Of a DNA stretch of 64,000 nucleotides, positions 42,791-53,136 are shown in pieces (position 1 is the stretch's first letter; every line of letters starts with the position of its first letter). The notes under the pieces are model-generated. The model worked only from the letters and a program-made list of their open reading frames with translations, was not told the origin of the DNA and made no database searches. Source of the stretch: Isochrysis galbana (taxonomy: Eukaryota > Haptophyta > Isochrysidales > Isochrysidaceae). The stretch covers positions 2,045,582-2,109,581 of the forward strand of contig CM030941.1 of the NCBI GenBank assembly GCA_018136815.1. The letters run 5' to 3'. The position numbers and the translations under genes are program-made.

Positions 42791-43412
42791 CTACCTCCGT
42801 TCCAAAACTGAGATGTGAGAGAGCCTTTGGGAAGCGAGGGCGGCGCACAGAGAAGAGGAGGCACTAGATGGAGGGCCGGGGTGTGGGGAGGGTACATGCT
42901 GGCTTAACAAGGTGCTTTCGTTCAGGATGTTAACGAAAATCTAAAGCTAAAGCGCCCCACAACGTGTCAAAAACGGGCACTCCATTTACTGTCAGAAGCA
43001 ACGTCACGACGATGCGGCAAGGCGCAAGGCGTGATGGTTTCCACCGGGAGGACCGTTGGTGGTTGAGCTCCTCTTCTTGCGCCCCTTGCCTTGCCACTCA
43101 TACTCGCCCCCAGTGCGAGCGCCGCGCTGCGGCGGCTCCACCACCTTCATTCAGCCGCGCCATGCGGCCGCGAGTGCCACGGGCCAAGAGCTTTGGCGCC
43201 AATCGTTCGCGTCAGCCGATTTGCACACCCAGTCCACATTGAAAAGCTGCCCATTTCAATATTGTTTCGAGTGCTGAGCCCCCCCCCTCCTCACCCCATT
43301 AAGCCAGCATGTACCGGCAACCCCCCCATTGAAGTTGCGGTTTATTTATTTCAAGTTTTGGGGAGCTGTGAAAAGAAAACTGAAAAAATTTTCAGTTTTG
43401 GAACGGAGGTAG
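42791..43412. mobile_element. Stowaway/mariner-like element with TA target duplication
   Basis: The terminal inverted repeats run 42791-42811 (CTACCTCCGTTCCAAAACTG...) and 43392-43412 (...CAGTTTTGGAACGGAGGTAG), 21 bp perfect. TA lies immediately outside at 42789-42790 and 43413-43414. The end matches the CTCCCTCCGTTCC type known from plant Stowaway/mariner elements. No transposase is visible in the 622 bp. A second perfect inverted repeat lies inside (42892-42907 / 43299-43314). Confidence 0.8.
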
Positions 43413-43423
43413 TATAATAAAAC

Positions 43424-43593
43424 AACTGAGCGTTAGTACCACTACTCCCACTAGCCCGGTACCAACACGACAGCCCTCAGCGCACCTGCCCGTACACCTT
43501 GGCGCGTGCTGTTGACACAGATACATACTCCTATGCACCCCTCCAAATCTCCCCCCTCGCATGCCCCCGGCTCCCATTCTAACTCCCCACAAG
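43424..43593 (+). repeat. Repeat Y, copy truncated by the hAT-like element
   Basis: GCGTTAGTACCACTACTCCC through CCTTGGCGCGTGC to CCCCACAAG. Other copies continue CCCCACAAGTTAAAATGAG; here TTAAGGTGGTTC begins instead. Confidence 0.65.
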
Positions 43594-46329
43594 TTAAGGT
43601 GGTTCTAAAGAGTAAAATTGGACGCTGCCGCTGCACCTGCCGGCCGCCCCCCCTCCCCCCCTCCTCCCCTCCTCCCACGGCCACCATGGTCCTGTTTGGC
43701 ATGGGAGAGTTTGGTGACGCGTGGGGGCTGGCGCTGCAAGCACAGCTCGGATCCTCGGGGCCCGACGCGGCCTCGCCTGGGCCGCCAGCATCCAGCATCG
43801 CGTCGTGAGCCGATTGCGTGGGTGGAAGTGCGAGGACGCGGCAAGAAGGCGGCGACCACACAGTGTGACCGCGAAGACCCAGAGGTTGCTGAGGCGGTGG
43901 CTGCCTCGAGGGAGGAGGACAGGGAGGAGGAGTGTGTGGTGCAGTGGCTGGAGGGGCTGCCTCTGGAGGCTGACGGCGAGCAGTGGGAGTGCTGGCTGGA
44001 GCAACCCTACGACGACGCAAGGTTTGCAGAAACCAAGTTTGGGCGAGAGAAGAGGTGGTGCGGTGCTCGATTATGGGGATCCTATTGTACGGCATCGGGG
44101 CAAACTGGAAGATCGCTGAGTGGCTGAGTGGATGGTTGCCGCAACTCCCTTTGGCTCGACGCGACATACGGGTTGTGCCATTGACGACATCACGGTCGAG
44201 GCGCTCCAACGCCACGGCATCAAATGGCGCGAAGGTGGCTCAGTGTACGAGGCCGTGCACGGCAAAGTGTCAGACAACGCATCGAATATGGCTAAAGGCT
44301 GGAGCGGCTTCGATGGCGGCTTCTGTGCGGCTCACACTCTCGAGTTGTCGGTGAAAGAATTCACGGGCGCGCCTGGGGTTCGTGAGACATTGGCACGGGC
44401 CAAAGGCATCGTCAGCTACTTCCACCGCTCGACAGTTGGCATTCAAGATCTGTGCACCATCCAAAGGGAGCTTGGGCTTCCAACCAAGAAGCCTGTACAG
44501 GACGTAGCCACGCGCTGGTTCTCCTCCTTCCAGATGGTTGAGTGGTTTCGGGAGCACCGCCAGGCTGTGCAAATGTACGACGTGAAGTACGGCGCGGAGG
44601 CATCGAGGAATGATGCCTACAAGTCCAACCGGCTGGGCCACATCGATTGGGAGATCATCGATCAAAGTCTGGCTGTCCTGCAAGCGCCTGCGCAAGTCAC
44701 GAAGCTCCTGGAAGGCACTACTTACGTCTCGATCTCGCTCGTGCTCCCAAGCATCTACCGCCTGCTCGAAGGTCTCGGCAGCTCGAGCATCTACATGGCG
44801 TGGAAGGCACCGGGTCAGCAATGGATGCCCGCAAGCAGGCTGCATGCGGCAGTGAAGGCGGCGCGGAAGCTTTTGCATGATGACTTGAATCGGCGATGGA
44901 TCGATGAATTGCCCGGCGCTCAGCGTGATGAGCTCGATGTCGCCACCCTCCTTGATCCACGCTTCAAAGGCTACGAGTTCCCGGGCATTGAGGAGGACGC
45001 ACTGAGTGCAGAAAAGGACCGTGCTATGGGATCGCTGAAGGGTGTGTGGGCCAGCTGTTGGAAACCAGCTTCGCCTGTCACGCCGCTAGTGACAGCGGCT
45101 CCTCAGGTGCAGATGGAGTCGAAGAAGCGTGCAAAGCCATCAGACTTTTCGGGTGCTGTGAGCTCGGTCTTCGCGCTTCCGCTCGCGCCCACGCTTGACC
45201 TCCCCGACATTGAAGAGGCGGCAGATGAGGTGCGAGACGAGCTCGAGATTTATCTCTCACTTCCTAAGGAGGCTGACATGGATGTAGATGTGCTAGCTTG
45301 GTGGCGCTTGCGCGATCGCAAGGCACCCTCAGGACCCGGACCGGGCGGGACGGACGCGTTGCCGCAATTGGCGAAAATGGCACGCCAATACCTTGGTCGG
45401 CCTGCCTCGTCCGCCGGTGTGGAGCGAGCCTTCTCAAAGGCCGGCAAGCTGCACGATGACTTGAAGGCAGGTCAATCGGATGACTCCCTTGCCCACGCCC
45501 TCCTAGCGGGTAAGAATTGTCCGTGACGCCTTACTTCTTACTTAGCCCCCAGCGAGCCTGTCGATTGTCGTCTGTCTCTGCATTCGATCGGTCGATCGCT
45601 TGTGGCTTGTATAGTGTATAGTGGCTTGTGGACCCTATTATTAGCTTAATAATAGGATTGGCGGCCACAGCTAACATATTAGATATAGATAGTGCACTTC
45701 GGCTAACATATTAGATACTAATAGTGCGATTTGCCAAGTAGATACCTAATATCTAGATATTAGGCTAACATGTTCACAGGCCTACTGGCAAGAAAAGGCG
45801 CAGGGTGAGCTTCTCGGGCGAGGTGCTGCGCGACGTCGCTGCATGCCTGCTGAGTGAAATTCTTGCCCACTTTGTCCTCGAACCCTGGGCCTGAGTATGG
45901 CCGCTCCACCCAACACAGCCACTGCTGGCCGTCCGCGTCCAACATCACTCCCTGGAGCCATTGCTCTGTGCACACTGCCATCTGCCCAGCTGCCACTGCC
46001 TCTGCCACGACATCGGCTGCCTCTTCATCGTTGGGTGGGTCGCACACCGGGCACAGAAGCGCAGACGATGTGGGCAGATCGCCACGCTGCACTTGCACCA
46101 CGTGCAGAGGCGGCGCGGCATGCTCGGGGGCCGCAGAACCTGCGCTGGGGAGCCCACCCAACTCAACTGGAATGGTGCCCAGCGGGTCGTCGAAGGCAGG
46201 CATCCCATACATCGCCACGGCCTCTCCTGGAGAGGGAGAGCTCCTCGCTGGAGAGCGCGCGCACCTGCACCACCCGCCCCTCACCTGCCGATTTCCCACC
46301 TCTTCCTAAATCCTAAGGAACCACCTTAA
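43594..46329 (+). mobile_element. hAT-related transposon remnant bounded by TTAAGGTGGTTC inverted repeats
   Basis: TTAAGGTGGTTC at 43594-43605 and GAACCACCTTAA at 46318-46329 form a 12-bp inverted repeat. The left arm (43686-44070, with frame breaks) and the inverted right arm (46299-45780) encode similar text: VVQWLEGLPLEADGEQWECW against TEQWLQGVMLDADGQQWLCW. Both are thus 5' ends of related elements facing each other. The transposase C-terminal part lies between. 45634-45656 is a perfect CCTATTATTA-GCT-TAATAATAGG palindrome within AT-rich repeats (GGCTAACATATTAGATA). I find no 8-bp target duplication. Confidence 0.6.
44120..45526 (+). CDS. hAT-family transposase, N-terminally truncated
   Basis: A 468-residue ORF. 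It begins inside the catalytic domain: PFGSTRHTGCAIDDITVEAL, then VSDNASNMAKGWSGFDGGFC and AAHTLELSVKEF, which are the DNASNM and CxxHxLxL segments of hAT transposases. LDVATLLDPRFKGYEFPG follows. The C-terminus LAKMARQYLGRPASSAGVER and AFSKAGKLHDDLKA is the hAT dimerisation region. The BED-type zinc finger and the first catalytic Asp are missing. A few frame breaks upstream (43800-44120) separate it from the left-arm coding text. The start at 44120 is simply the first in-frame start, so this is likely a decayed or deleted copy. Confidence 0.8.
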   Translation: MAEWMVAATPFGSTRHTGCAIDDITVEALQRHGIKWREGGSVYEAVHGKVSDNASNMAKGWSGFDGGFCAAHTLELSVKEFTGAPGVRETLARAKGIVSYFHRSTVGIQDLCTIQRELGLPTKKPVQDVATRWFSSFQMVEWFREHRQAVQMYDVKYGAEASRNDAYKSNRLGHIDWEIIDQSLAVLQAPAQVTKLLEGTTYVSISLVLPSIYRLLEGLGSSSIYMAWKAPGQQWMPASRLHAAVKAARKLLHDDLNRRWIDELPGAQRDELDVATLLDPRFKGYEFPGIEEDALSAEKDRAMGSLKGVWASCWKPASPVTPLVTAAPQVQMESKKRAKPSDFSGAVSSVFALPLAPTLDLPDIEEAADEVRDELEIYLSLPKEADMDVDVLAWWRLRDRKAPSGPGPGGTDALPQLAKMARQYLGRPASSAGVERAFSKAGKLHDDLKAGQSDDSLAHALLAGKNCP

Positions 46330-46462
46330 TGGTGCACCCATACTGTACTCTAGCTCACAAGATGTCCTACGACTACGACACTATTTGTAGTCCCCCCTCG
46401 GTACTCCTACCTTCCCCCCCGTTTCCCTTGTGCGCCCGCGGGCGGTGGCGGCGGCGGCGGCG

Positions 46463-49282
46463 ATGGCCTCCGCGTCGGCGCCCCCCTCGCTGGTCGAGCT
46501 GTGCTGCAGTGTGGCGAGCGGCATGGCGAGCGTGGAGCAGCTCTCGCGCCTATCGCCGCGCGTGCGCGCCCGCCTCCTCCATCACGCTATCCTCGCGCAC
46601 ACCTTGGATGAGGAGGCACTGGCGGTCTGTGGCGGCCACAGCCTTCACCTCTCCGGCTCCAAGCTGAGTGACCGTGGGCTCTCGCTGGCAGCGGCGGCGT
46701 GCGGCGGCGCGCTGGTCGAGCTGGACATCTCGCGATGCGTCCACCTTCACGATCCGGCGCTCGCCGCACTCGTCGCCGCCTGCGCCAACCTGAGCGTGCT
46801 GCGGATGAGCCACTGTAGGCTGACTGATGCGTCCGTCGCCACAATCGCACGCGGCTGCCGCAAGCTTGTCGAGCTGGACTACTCGTGGAACGGATCGGGG
46901 GTGGGCGACCCTGCGCTTCGCTCGCTCGCCTCCTACACCCCCCAGCTTCGCCACCTCGCCATCTGCGGCTCGCGCGCATCGGATGGCGCGCTGCTTGCAC
47001 TGGCGTGCGCGTGCAGCAAGCTCGCGTCGCTCTCGGTGCGCGGCTGCCAGATGCTCACCGAGTCGGGCGCGGTGGCCGCCTTCTCCAAGCTACCGTACCT
47101 GGAGGAGCTGCATCTCGCCCAGTGGCCCCATCTCTCCGAAGGCGCCATAGGCCTGCTGGCCGCGCGTTGCGCGTGTGTCAGCCGGATCGACGTATCCATG
47201 TGTGACCGGCTGGGCGACGCCGCAATCGCCACGGCCGCTGGCTTCCGCGGCCTGCGCCGCCTCGACTGCTACGGCAACATGCGGCTGCACAAGACGATAC
47301 TCCGTTCCGCATCACTCACAAGCGTCTGCCTCTCTGGCTGCCGGACGATGGAGTCGCTCGACGTCGTTTGCCCGGCGCTGCAGACGCTTGAGCTGCACAA
47401 CTGCCGAGAGCTATTGTCGGATAGCATCAGCAAGCTCGGGCGCACCTGCTCGCAGCTCACGTCGCTCGACCTCTCTGGCGGCAAGATGAGCTCGTTCCGG
47501 CTGAGCGCGCCCCGGCTCAAGCGTCTCGTCCTCTCCGGCTGTTCTAAGCTCGGCGAGCTCCAGCTCGAGTGCCCGGAGCTTCTCATGCTGCGGCTCGATG
47601 GCTGCGCGGCGTGTCCTCACGACGTACTCACGCCCGTGCTCGCCGCTTGCCCCAAGCTGGAGGCACTCGACCTGTCGGCTTGCCACCGGCTGCATCACGT
47701 CGACCTCGCGCATCCAGCACTGCGCCGCCTCGACCTCTGCTGGTGCCTCGAACTCGAGAGCGTAGCGCTCGACTGCCCGCGCCTCGCCTCAATTGCCATC
47801 CAGCAACCTCAGAGGCCCGAGACGCTTGCGCCGGCGCTAGCTGCCGCTTCGACCGAGCAGCCCGTCGCGCTCGCCGAGCTCCAGCTAGATCTGCGCGCCG
47901 GACTCGACGCCTCGCATATCGACGCCCTCCTGCCGCTGTGTAACCGGCTTCGTCAACTCTCTCTCGGCGGAGCGGGGCTATGCGCTGGCCCCATCGCCGT
48001 TGCATGCAGTCGGCTGATCGGCGCGAGCCGCTCACTCGTCAGTCTTGACCTCTCGCGCGCTACCTCGCTAGACGACGATGGGCTCGCGTGCGTCCTAGCC
48101 GCCTGCCCTCAGGTGCGCCTGCTCGACGTATCAAAGCTCTTTGCACTCTGCTCCCCGCGCATCGCGTTGCGGTCGGTGTGCGAACTGCGGCTATCAGACT
48201 GCTCGGCCCTCATCAGCCCCGATGTTAATTGCCCCGCCATGCACACTCTGCTGCTCGGCGGCTCGGAGTGGCTGCGAGAGGTGCGCGTGTGCTCCGGGTC
48301 TCTTCGAAGCCTCACGCTCGCTGGCTGCCGAGCCCTGCGCGTGCCCTCGCTCGAGTGCGAGCATCTCGAGGTGCTGGATCTTTCCTCTTGTTTCGCACTG
48401 GACGCCGACGCACTAGAGCTGATCGTGTCGCGCTCGCACCGGCTGCACCGGCTGTACGCGTGCGGCTGCCGCCGCATATACGCCCTCTCGCTCCAGAGTG
48501 CATCGCTCCGCGAGTTGTACCTCTCGTGGTGCTCGCAGCTCAGCTCGCTCGAGCTCAAGTGCGTTGCGCTCACATCGCTTTACGCGCATGGCTGCATCAA
48601 GTTGTCTGCCCCGCACGTCGAATGCCCGACACTCCGGCTTCTCGAGATGCAGAAGTGCAAGGCCATCACTGAGGTGGCGTTGCCAGCCCTGATGCAGGTG
48701 CGCGCCCATCACTTGATCTCGGCAACGCACTCGCGCGATGCCCTCCCCCCACCACGTGCAGTCTCGGAGCTCCTCATCCGGCGGGAACACGGGCCGCCCC
48801 GCGACGTTGCGCTTTCCACTCACGCCCTCTTACATGCTCCCAAACTGCGTGCCAACGCCATACCCCCTCACCACTGTGCATCTGTGGCGTGACAGACGAG
48901 TATACGCCTTCAAGTGCTGAACCTGACAGACTGCCAGATGCTCCGCTCGCCCATCGTTCTTTCGGCCAGCCTGGTCACGCTCCACTTGTACAATTGTTTG
49001 GAGCTCTGCTCCGCATCGATATCATGTCCAAATCTGGAGACACTCAACCTCACCTATTGCGTCAGCCTTGTCAAGCTATCGCTTCAATGCCCCAAGCTTG
49101 CCTCGCTCCTTTGTGCGGGCTGCAAACAGCTGAGCGATAGTGTAGTTCTGGGAGTACTCGCCGCATGTCCTGCGCTCAATAACTTTGATCTCAAAGCTTG
49201 CACGCATCTGCAGCCCACTACGCTTGTCGCGGCGGAACAGATCACTAAAGCACGCGTGGGACAAGCGCCCGCTGCTCGGTGA
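46463..49282 (+). CDS. Leucine-rich-repeat protein of the AMN1/F-box-LRR class
   Basis: Model: join(46463-48697, 48896-49282), 873 residues, with intron donor GTGCGC, phase 0. The ATG at 46463 follows a GCG-repeat leader. An earlier in-frame GTG at 46430 is not needed. Residues ~10-55 form a short helical N-terminus with no clear F-box. From ~60 on there are about 30 repeats of the cysteine-containing type: LVELDISRCVHLHDPAL, LSVLRMSHCRLTDASV, LHRLYACGCRRIYAL, and LVTLHLYNCLELCSASI after the intron. This repeat type occurs in FBXL and AMN1 proteins, which recruit substrates to SCF ligases or control mitotic exit. Without a visible F-box the partner is unknown. The C-terminus may extend by another exon; the present stop is TGA 49280-49282. 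Confidence 0.8.
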
Positions 49283-49970
49283 CGGGATGCGGCCACCGCC
49301 CTATTGCTGTCCTCGCTCCATGGCTGCGTCAAGCGAGGCCTACGGGCCCAAGAGTGTATTTTGCGTCGACCCTAGCTCGCCGACACCTATTTTCCGAGTG
49401 CCGTGCATAAGTTCAGGCCGGCCCAAGTCCATGGTCTCACCGGACTCCCTCTTGCTCATCATGCGTGCTCGTGCCTCTGTCGGCCACGCCGCCTGTGATA
49501 CGCCGGTATACATTGGCTACAACAGCAAGAGAAGAAGATGCTGCTGATTCTTTGTCTTCTCCGTTCGATTACCTTCATGTCCGGCTAGTCTCTGTTCGCA
49601 CATGCCGTGCGGTGCTTGTCCAATTTTTACGGCTGTGTGCTTGTCCGTGTGGCAACTCGCAATCTGCGGGCAGCGGATGAGGGTATAAGCATTTTTCAGA
49701 TTCATGTGTCGGGTGTTCGTCTTGGCGTTGTTCTGTTTTTTTCGTTTGTGTTTGTTTGAGATCTAGGCGCTGTTCTTTTTTTTATCGTTTGTGTTTGTTT
49801 GGGATCGAGGCGCTCTTTGTGAGATGTGAGAGCTGCCGATGGCATAGAGCAAGCATTTGTGCGTGTAATGTGTAGCCATACGTCATATGTCGTGTAATGT
49901 GTAGCTGAGCTGCCCTCCCACATGAGGTGCTCTTGGGGTGGGAGGGTTTCCCACTGTTGGAGGGGGGCGT
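49283..49970. other. 3' flank of the LRR gene; no gene seen
   Basis: Two ~50-bp units around GTTCTTTTTTTCGTTTGTG (49728-49760 and 49770-49805) form a short direct repeat. Otherwise only short frames. Confidence 0.4.
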
Positions 49971-50190
49971 CTCAAAGACCCCCTGCATGATACGGAGAGC
50001 CATGGTGGCAACCTGTTCGGTGCCAGCTGCTCGCCACCCCGCGCGCTCGCGCGGGTGTGGTTTGGATGAGCTTTGAGAGGGCTTTCTGACGAGCCGCCTC
50101 GGGCGGCGTGGGGCGTCCCAGGTGGGGCACAGTGGCGAGGGTCGCCTGGGGCTCGGGAGCGGTCGCGGCACGCTCCATAGTTCAAAGTAG
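49971..50190 (-). repeat. MERAA-type repeat, copy I
   Basis: Minus-strand ATG at 50178 reads MERAATAPEPQATLATVPHL, like the MERAA start at 18.7 and 52.6 kb. The text then diverges, and the hairpin upstream is not recognisable. Confidence 0.4.
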
Positions 50191-50239
50191 TATAACAATA
50201 ACAATAGTTTTTAGCCCGCGAGCTATAATAATAATAATA

Positions 50240-50280
50240 TAACTGAGCATTAGTACCACTACTCTCACTAGCCCTGGTAC
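50240..50280 (+). repeat. Repeat Y, short copy cut by a SINE-like element
   Basis: ATAACTGAGCATTAGTACCA to ACTAGCCCTGGTAC, then an A-run at 50281. Confidence 0.65.
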
Positions 50281-50487
50281 AAAAAAAAACCTTTTAATGT
50301 TCTCGCCTTGCGCGCGGCCACGGGTTTAACTACTATAGCCACGCCCACTTCCCTTCCTCTCCCTCGCTTCCCGCCTTGCGGCAACTCCCCTCGTGCACTA
50401 CTTGGGGCCCAGGTTGCGGGGGGGGGTTAGGTTTGGCGGGGTGCACCGACCCCTAGTGGAGATTCCCCGTCTTCCTCCTGTGCCTCT
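50281..50487 (-). repeat. SINE-like element copy
   Basis: A-run, then CCTTTTAATGTTCTCGCC, CCTTGCGGCAACTCCCC and CGTGCACTACTTGGGGCCC. Confidence 0.6.
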
Positions 50488-50735
50488 AAAAAAAAACAAA
50501 AAACTTCTTAATAGTCTCGCCGCGCGCGCGACCCTGCACAGTATCTTCGCAGCCACGCCCGCTTCCCTTCTCTCCCCCTCCACCTGCCTTGCGGCTCGTC
50601 CCCTCGTGCTCTACCTAGGGGCTGGGTGTAGTGGGTTTCCAGTGGCAGACGGTGTGTGCCGGTTCTCGACGGCCTGGTTCTCGCCTTCCTCCTGTGCCTT
50701 CGGGCTACCGGCTGATGTGTGTTTGTTCCTTGTGC
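50488..50735 (-). repeat. SINE-like element copy, close to the 11.77 kb element
   Basis: A-run (50488-50506), CTTCTTAATAGTCTCGCCGC, ACCTAGGGGCTGGGTG and CTTCGGGCTACCGGCTG: the same parts in the same order as 11770-11992. Two of the family lie in tandem here. Confidence 0.7.
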
Positions 50736-50819
50736 TGGGCGTCGGGCAACTGTGGTCAATGTGACTAAGATCTGTTGTCGGTTGGTCGGCTCGCGGTTAT
50801 CGGCGAGGGGTCGCTTGGT

Positions 50820-50990
50820 TAGGCAAGACGCTCTGCTATGTTGAGGGCTTTTGCTACCAGAGATAGATTCGTGTTCATGACTAGGGCGCCTTTGTTGTTA
50901 GTTGAAAAGACAGGGGCGCTGAGGTCGTGTGGAAATTTCTTTTTCGGCTTCCTTCCCTGGGTGGCCTTGCGCGTACGTGCGGTTGAGAAA
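50820..50990 (-). pseudogene. LINE C-terminal coding fragment
   Basis: Minus strand reads RKPKKKFPHDLSAPVFSTNN, then KGALVMNTNLSLVAKALNIA, matching the LINE C-terminus at 27.6 and 36.3 kb. Confidence 0.6.
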
Positions 50991-50999
50991 ACGTCCGGA

Positions 51000-51797
51000 G
51001 GTTCTCGGCCTCTAACGAGGACGCGGGTCGCGAGCCGCACTCCCAGGCCCGCATGGGCCAGCTCTCGTACTGACTCCCCCCCCCATCCCTGGTCGCCAGG
51101 CAGACAGGGGCCTCAGGGCGACACCCAAGGCCAGCGAGGCGAGCGAGGGAGAGGCAGGGGGGGCCAGGGGCTGAGCCCCAGCCTCCACTGCCCCCTGAGC
51201 TGCCCCTGCTGGCCCTCTGGGCGCCCCTGAAGGACCTCTGAGAGCAGGCCATGGCGCGCCGCATGGCGACGCGCCGCGGGGACCGGGGCGGAAGAGAATG
51301 GAACGAGGGAGAGGGGGGGATTTGCCCCCCCCCTCGATGGAGTGTGGTGAGAAACGAGCCCCGTTTGCGTTAGCAAACGGGCGAAGGGGGGCGGCTGGCG
51401 ATAGGAGGGAGATGGGAAGGGAGCGGCTCAAGACGTCTCGGATACCCTTGTGGCAGGTATACTCGAGGCGCAGTTGCTTATTTCTCGAGAACTGCTCGCG
51501 GCGTGAGCTGGTAAGGGCCGTTCTCCTTTTTTGACGATAGGTTCCTCCCCCCCCCCCCGGTGCTTTTTCCTGGAGAGTCGGCCGGCGTCGTTCGGTCCGC
51601 CTCAATGGGTTTTCCCCCTCATTTTAACTTGTGGGGAGTTAGAATGGGAGCCGGGGGCCTGCGAGGGGGGAGATGTGGAGGGGTGCATAGGTGTATGTAT
51701 CTGTGACAACAGCACGCGCCAAGGTGTACGGGCAAGTGCGCTGAGGGCTGTCGTGTTAGTACCGGGCTAGTGAGAGTAGTGGTACTAATGCTCAGTT
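51000..51797 (-). repeat. Composite repeat: GC-rich module plus repeat Y, inverted
   Basis: 51000-51270 matches 24260-24510 closely, and 51200-51797 is the reverse complement of 18823-19444. The Y end (GTGGTACTAATGCTCAGTTA) is at 51780-51799. Confidence 0.65.
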
Positions 51798-52640
51798 AGA
51801 TTAAGAAACAGAGGACGAGGGGGTTTGTGCTTCTTGGGTTGATTGTAGTTGGAAGAGGGTTGAATTGTTGCGCGCAATCTTCGTTGACCGCTATGTGCCA
51901 CGGGCCCCTCGCCGAGCGGGCCCAGAAGTCTGGCTCGGGGTCGACTCCCTCGAGCTCTAGAAGAAGTTCGACGATGGCGGCGTACACCGTCGTGTCCTGG
52001 ATTATGATGTCTCCGGCTTGGTGGAATGAGAGTTCGAAGGCGGAGTCTGAGTCTGCCATGTTGTTGTCGTCTTCAGAGTCTTGATCCTGTGCCGTGTGGT
52101 GTGGGGCGTCCGTGCTCAGTGTCGTGCGGGTGAGGGCTGTGGGTGGTGTCACTTTGCTCTGGTCCTCCTCAGGGGGGTTGTATGCTCGTGCCTCATGTGT
52201 GCGGCGTGCTGTGTATGAGGGGGTTTCTCTGGAGAGTTTGTACGTTGTGATGAGGTGGATGTGGTGCCCATAGGGGCCACCCGGCCTCGGGCCGCGCTGC
52301 CGGAGCAGCGCGGCCCTTGCCAGGGCGAGAGGGGCCTCTGCCATAAGGCATGCCCAATGGAAGGGTGGCTGCATGGGCCTGGCATTGGTGGGGTGTTGCC
52401 AGCAGCCTGCTGCCCCCCATGGGGGAGACCAGCATGGCTGCCATAGGTGGTGTGGCCGGGGCCACGGGCCGTGTGGCGCGACCGGAGTCGCACGCACCTG
52501 CTCGGCCTCGGTGGGCGGACGCGGCCGCTTCGATAGCGGCTGCTCCATGGGCACTGGTGGGGCGCCCTCGGCGGGGGGCCCGAAGGAGAGGGGAGTCGCG
52601 GCGGCGCGCTCCATCGCGTCTAAGTATAAACTTAGTTGAA
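51798..52640 (-). mobile_element. MERAA-type element, best copy, with ORF1-like 272-residue frame
   Basis: Hairpin CTAAGT-ATAA-ACTTAG (52620-52635) lies just before the minus-strand ATG at 52614. The frame reads MERAAATPLSFGPPAEGAPP, then KRPRPPTEAEQVRATPVAP. After a Pro/His-rich middle come ELSFHQAGDIIIQDTTVYAA, IVELLLELEGVDPEP and GPWHIAVNEDC, ending at 51796. The last part looks like a folded domain that I do not recognise. Degraded copies at 18.7 and 50.2 kb share the N-terminal text. It could be ORF1 of a LINE, since hairpin-headed copies repeatedly abut LINE pieces here, but no RT is attached. Confidence 0.5.
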
Positions 52641-53136
52641 ATCCTTCTTACATACAACCCTTCACCTTCACACCACTATCGAACGCACACTCACAGTAAT
52701 ACCCGTGTGGGCGGGCGGGGTGTGTGCGGTGGGAATGGCGTTGCCGGCGCTTGCGGTCGGGGTGCGTTGACAAGGAGCATGCAGGGGCATGCGGAGGCGC
52801 GTGGGGGGCATGCGGAGGTGTTGGGCACGTGCGGGGGTGGGGGACAATTGATCGCGCACGGAAGGTTTCCTCCGGGTGGCGGACATTCGATGGCACATGA
52901 GCTGATTAAGGCCGTGGTATCAACTACATGCCGCAGTGTGAATACATGCTGAAATTGAAGGATTGCACGGACGGGGGCGTGCAGGGGATCGGCGCATCGC
53001 AAGTGCTCTCACTCAGCCCTAAATTGTTCTCACTATGAAATTACAATCTCACAGAAGATAGGGATCGGCGGGCAAAAGGTGAACCAAGAGATTGCGCTGG
53101 GATTGATCTAGTACTTGTGATCCTCGCCGTTCGCCG
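52641..53136. other. 3' flank of the 401-residue gene; no gene seen
   Basis: GCATGC/GGGGCATGCGGAGG units are repeated at 52778-52825. No domain-bearing frame. Confidence 0.35.

Noticed and set aside
43594-46329. PiggyBac-type element because the ends begin TTAA
   Set aside because: The transposase is hAT-like and no duplicated TTAA beyond the inverted repeats can be shown.
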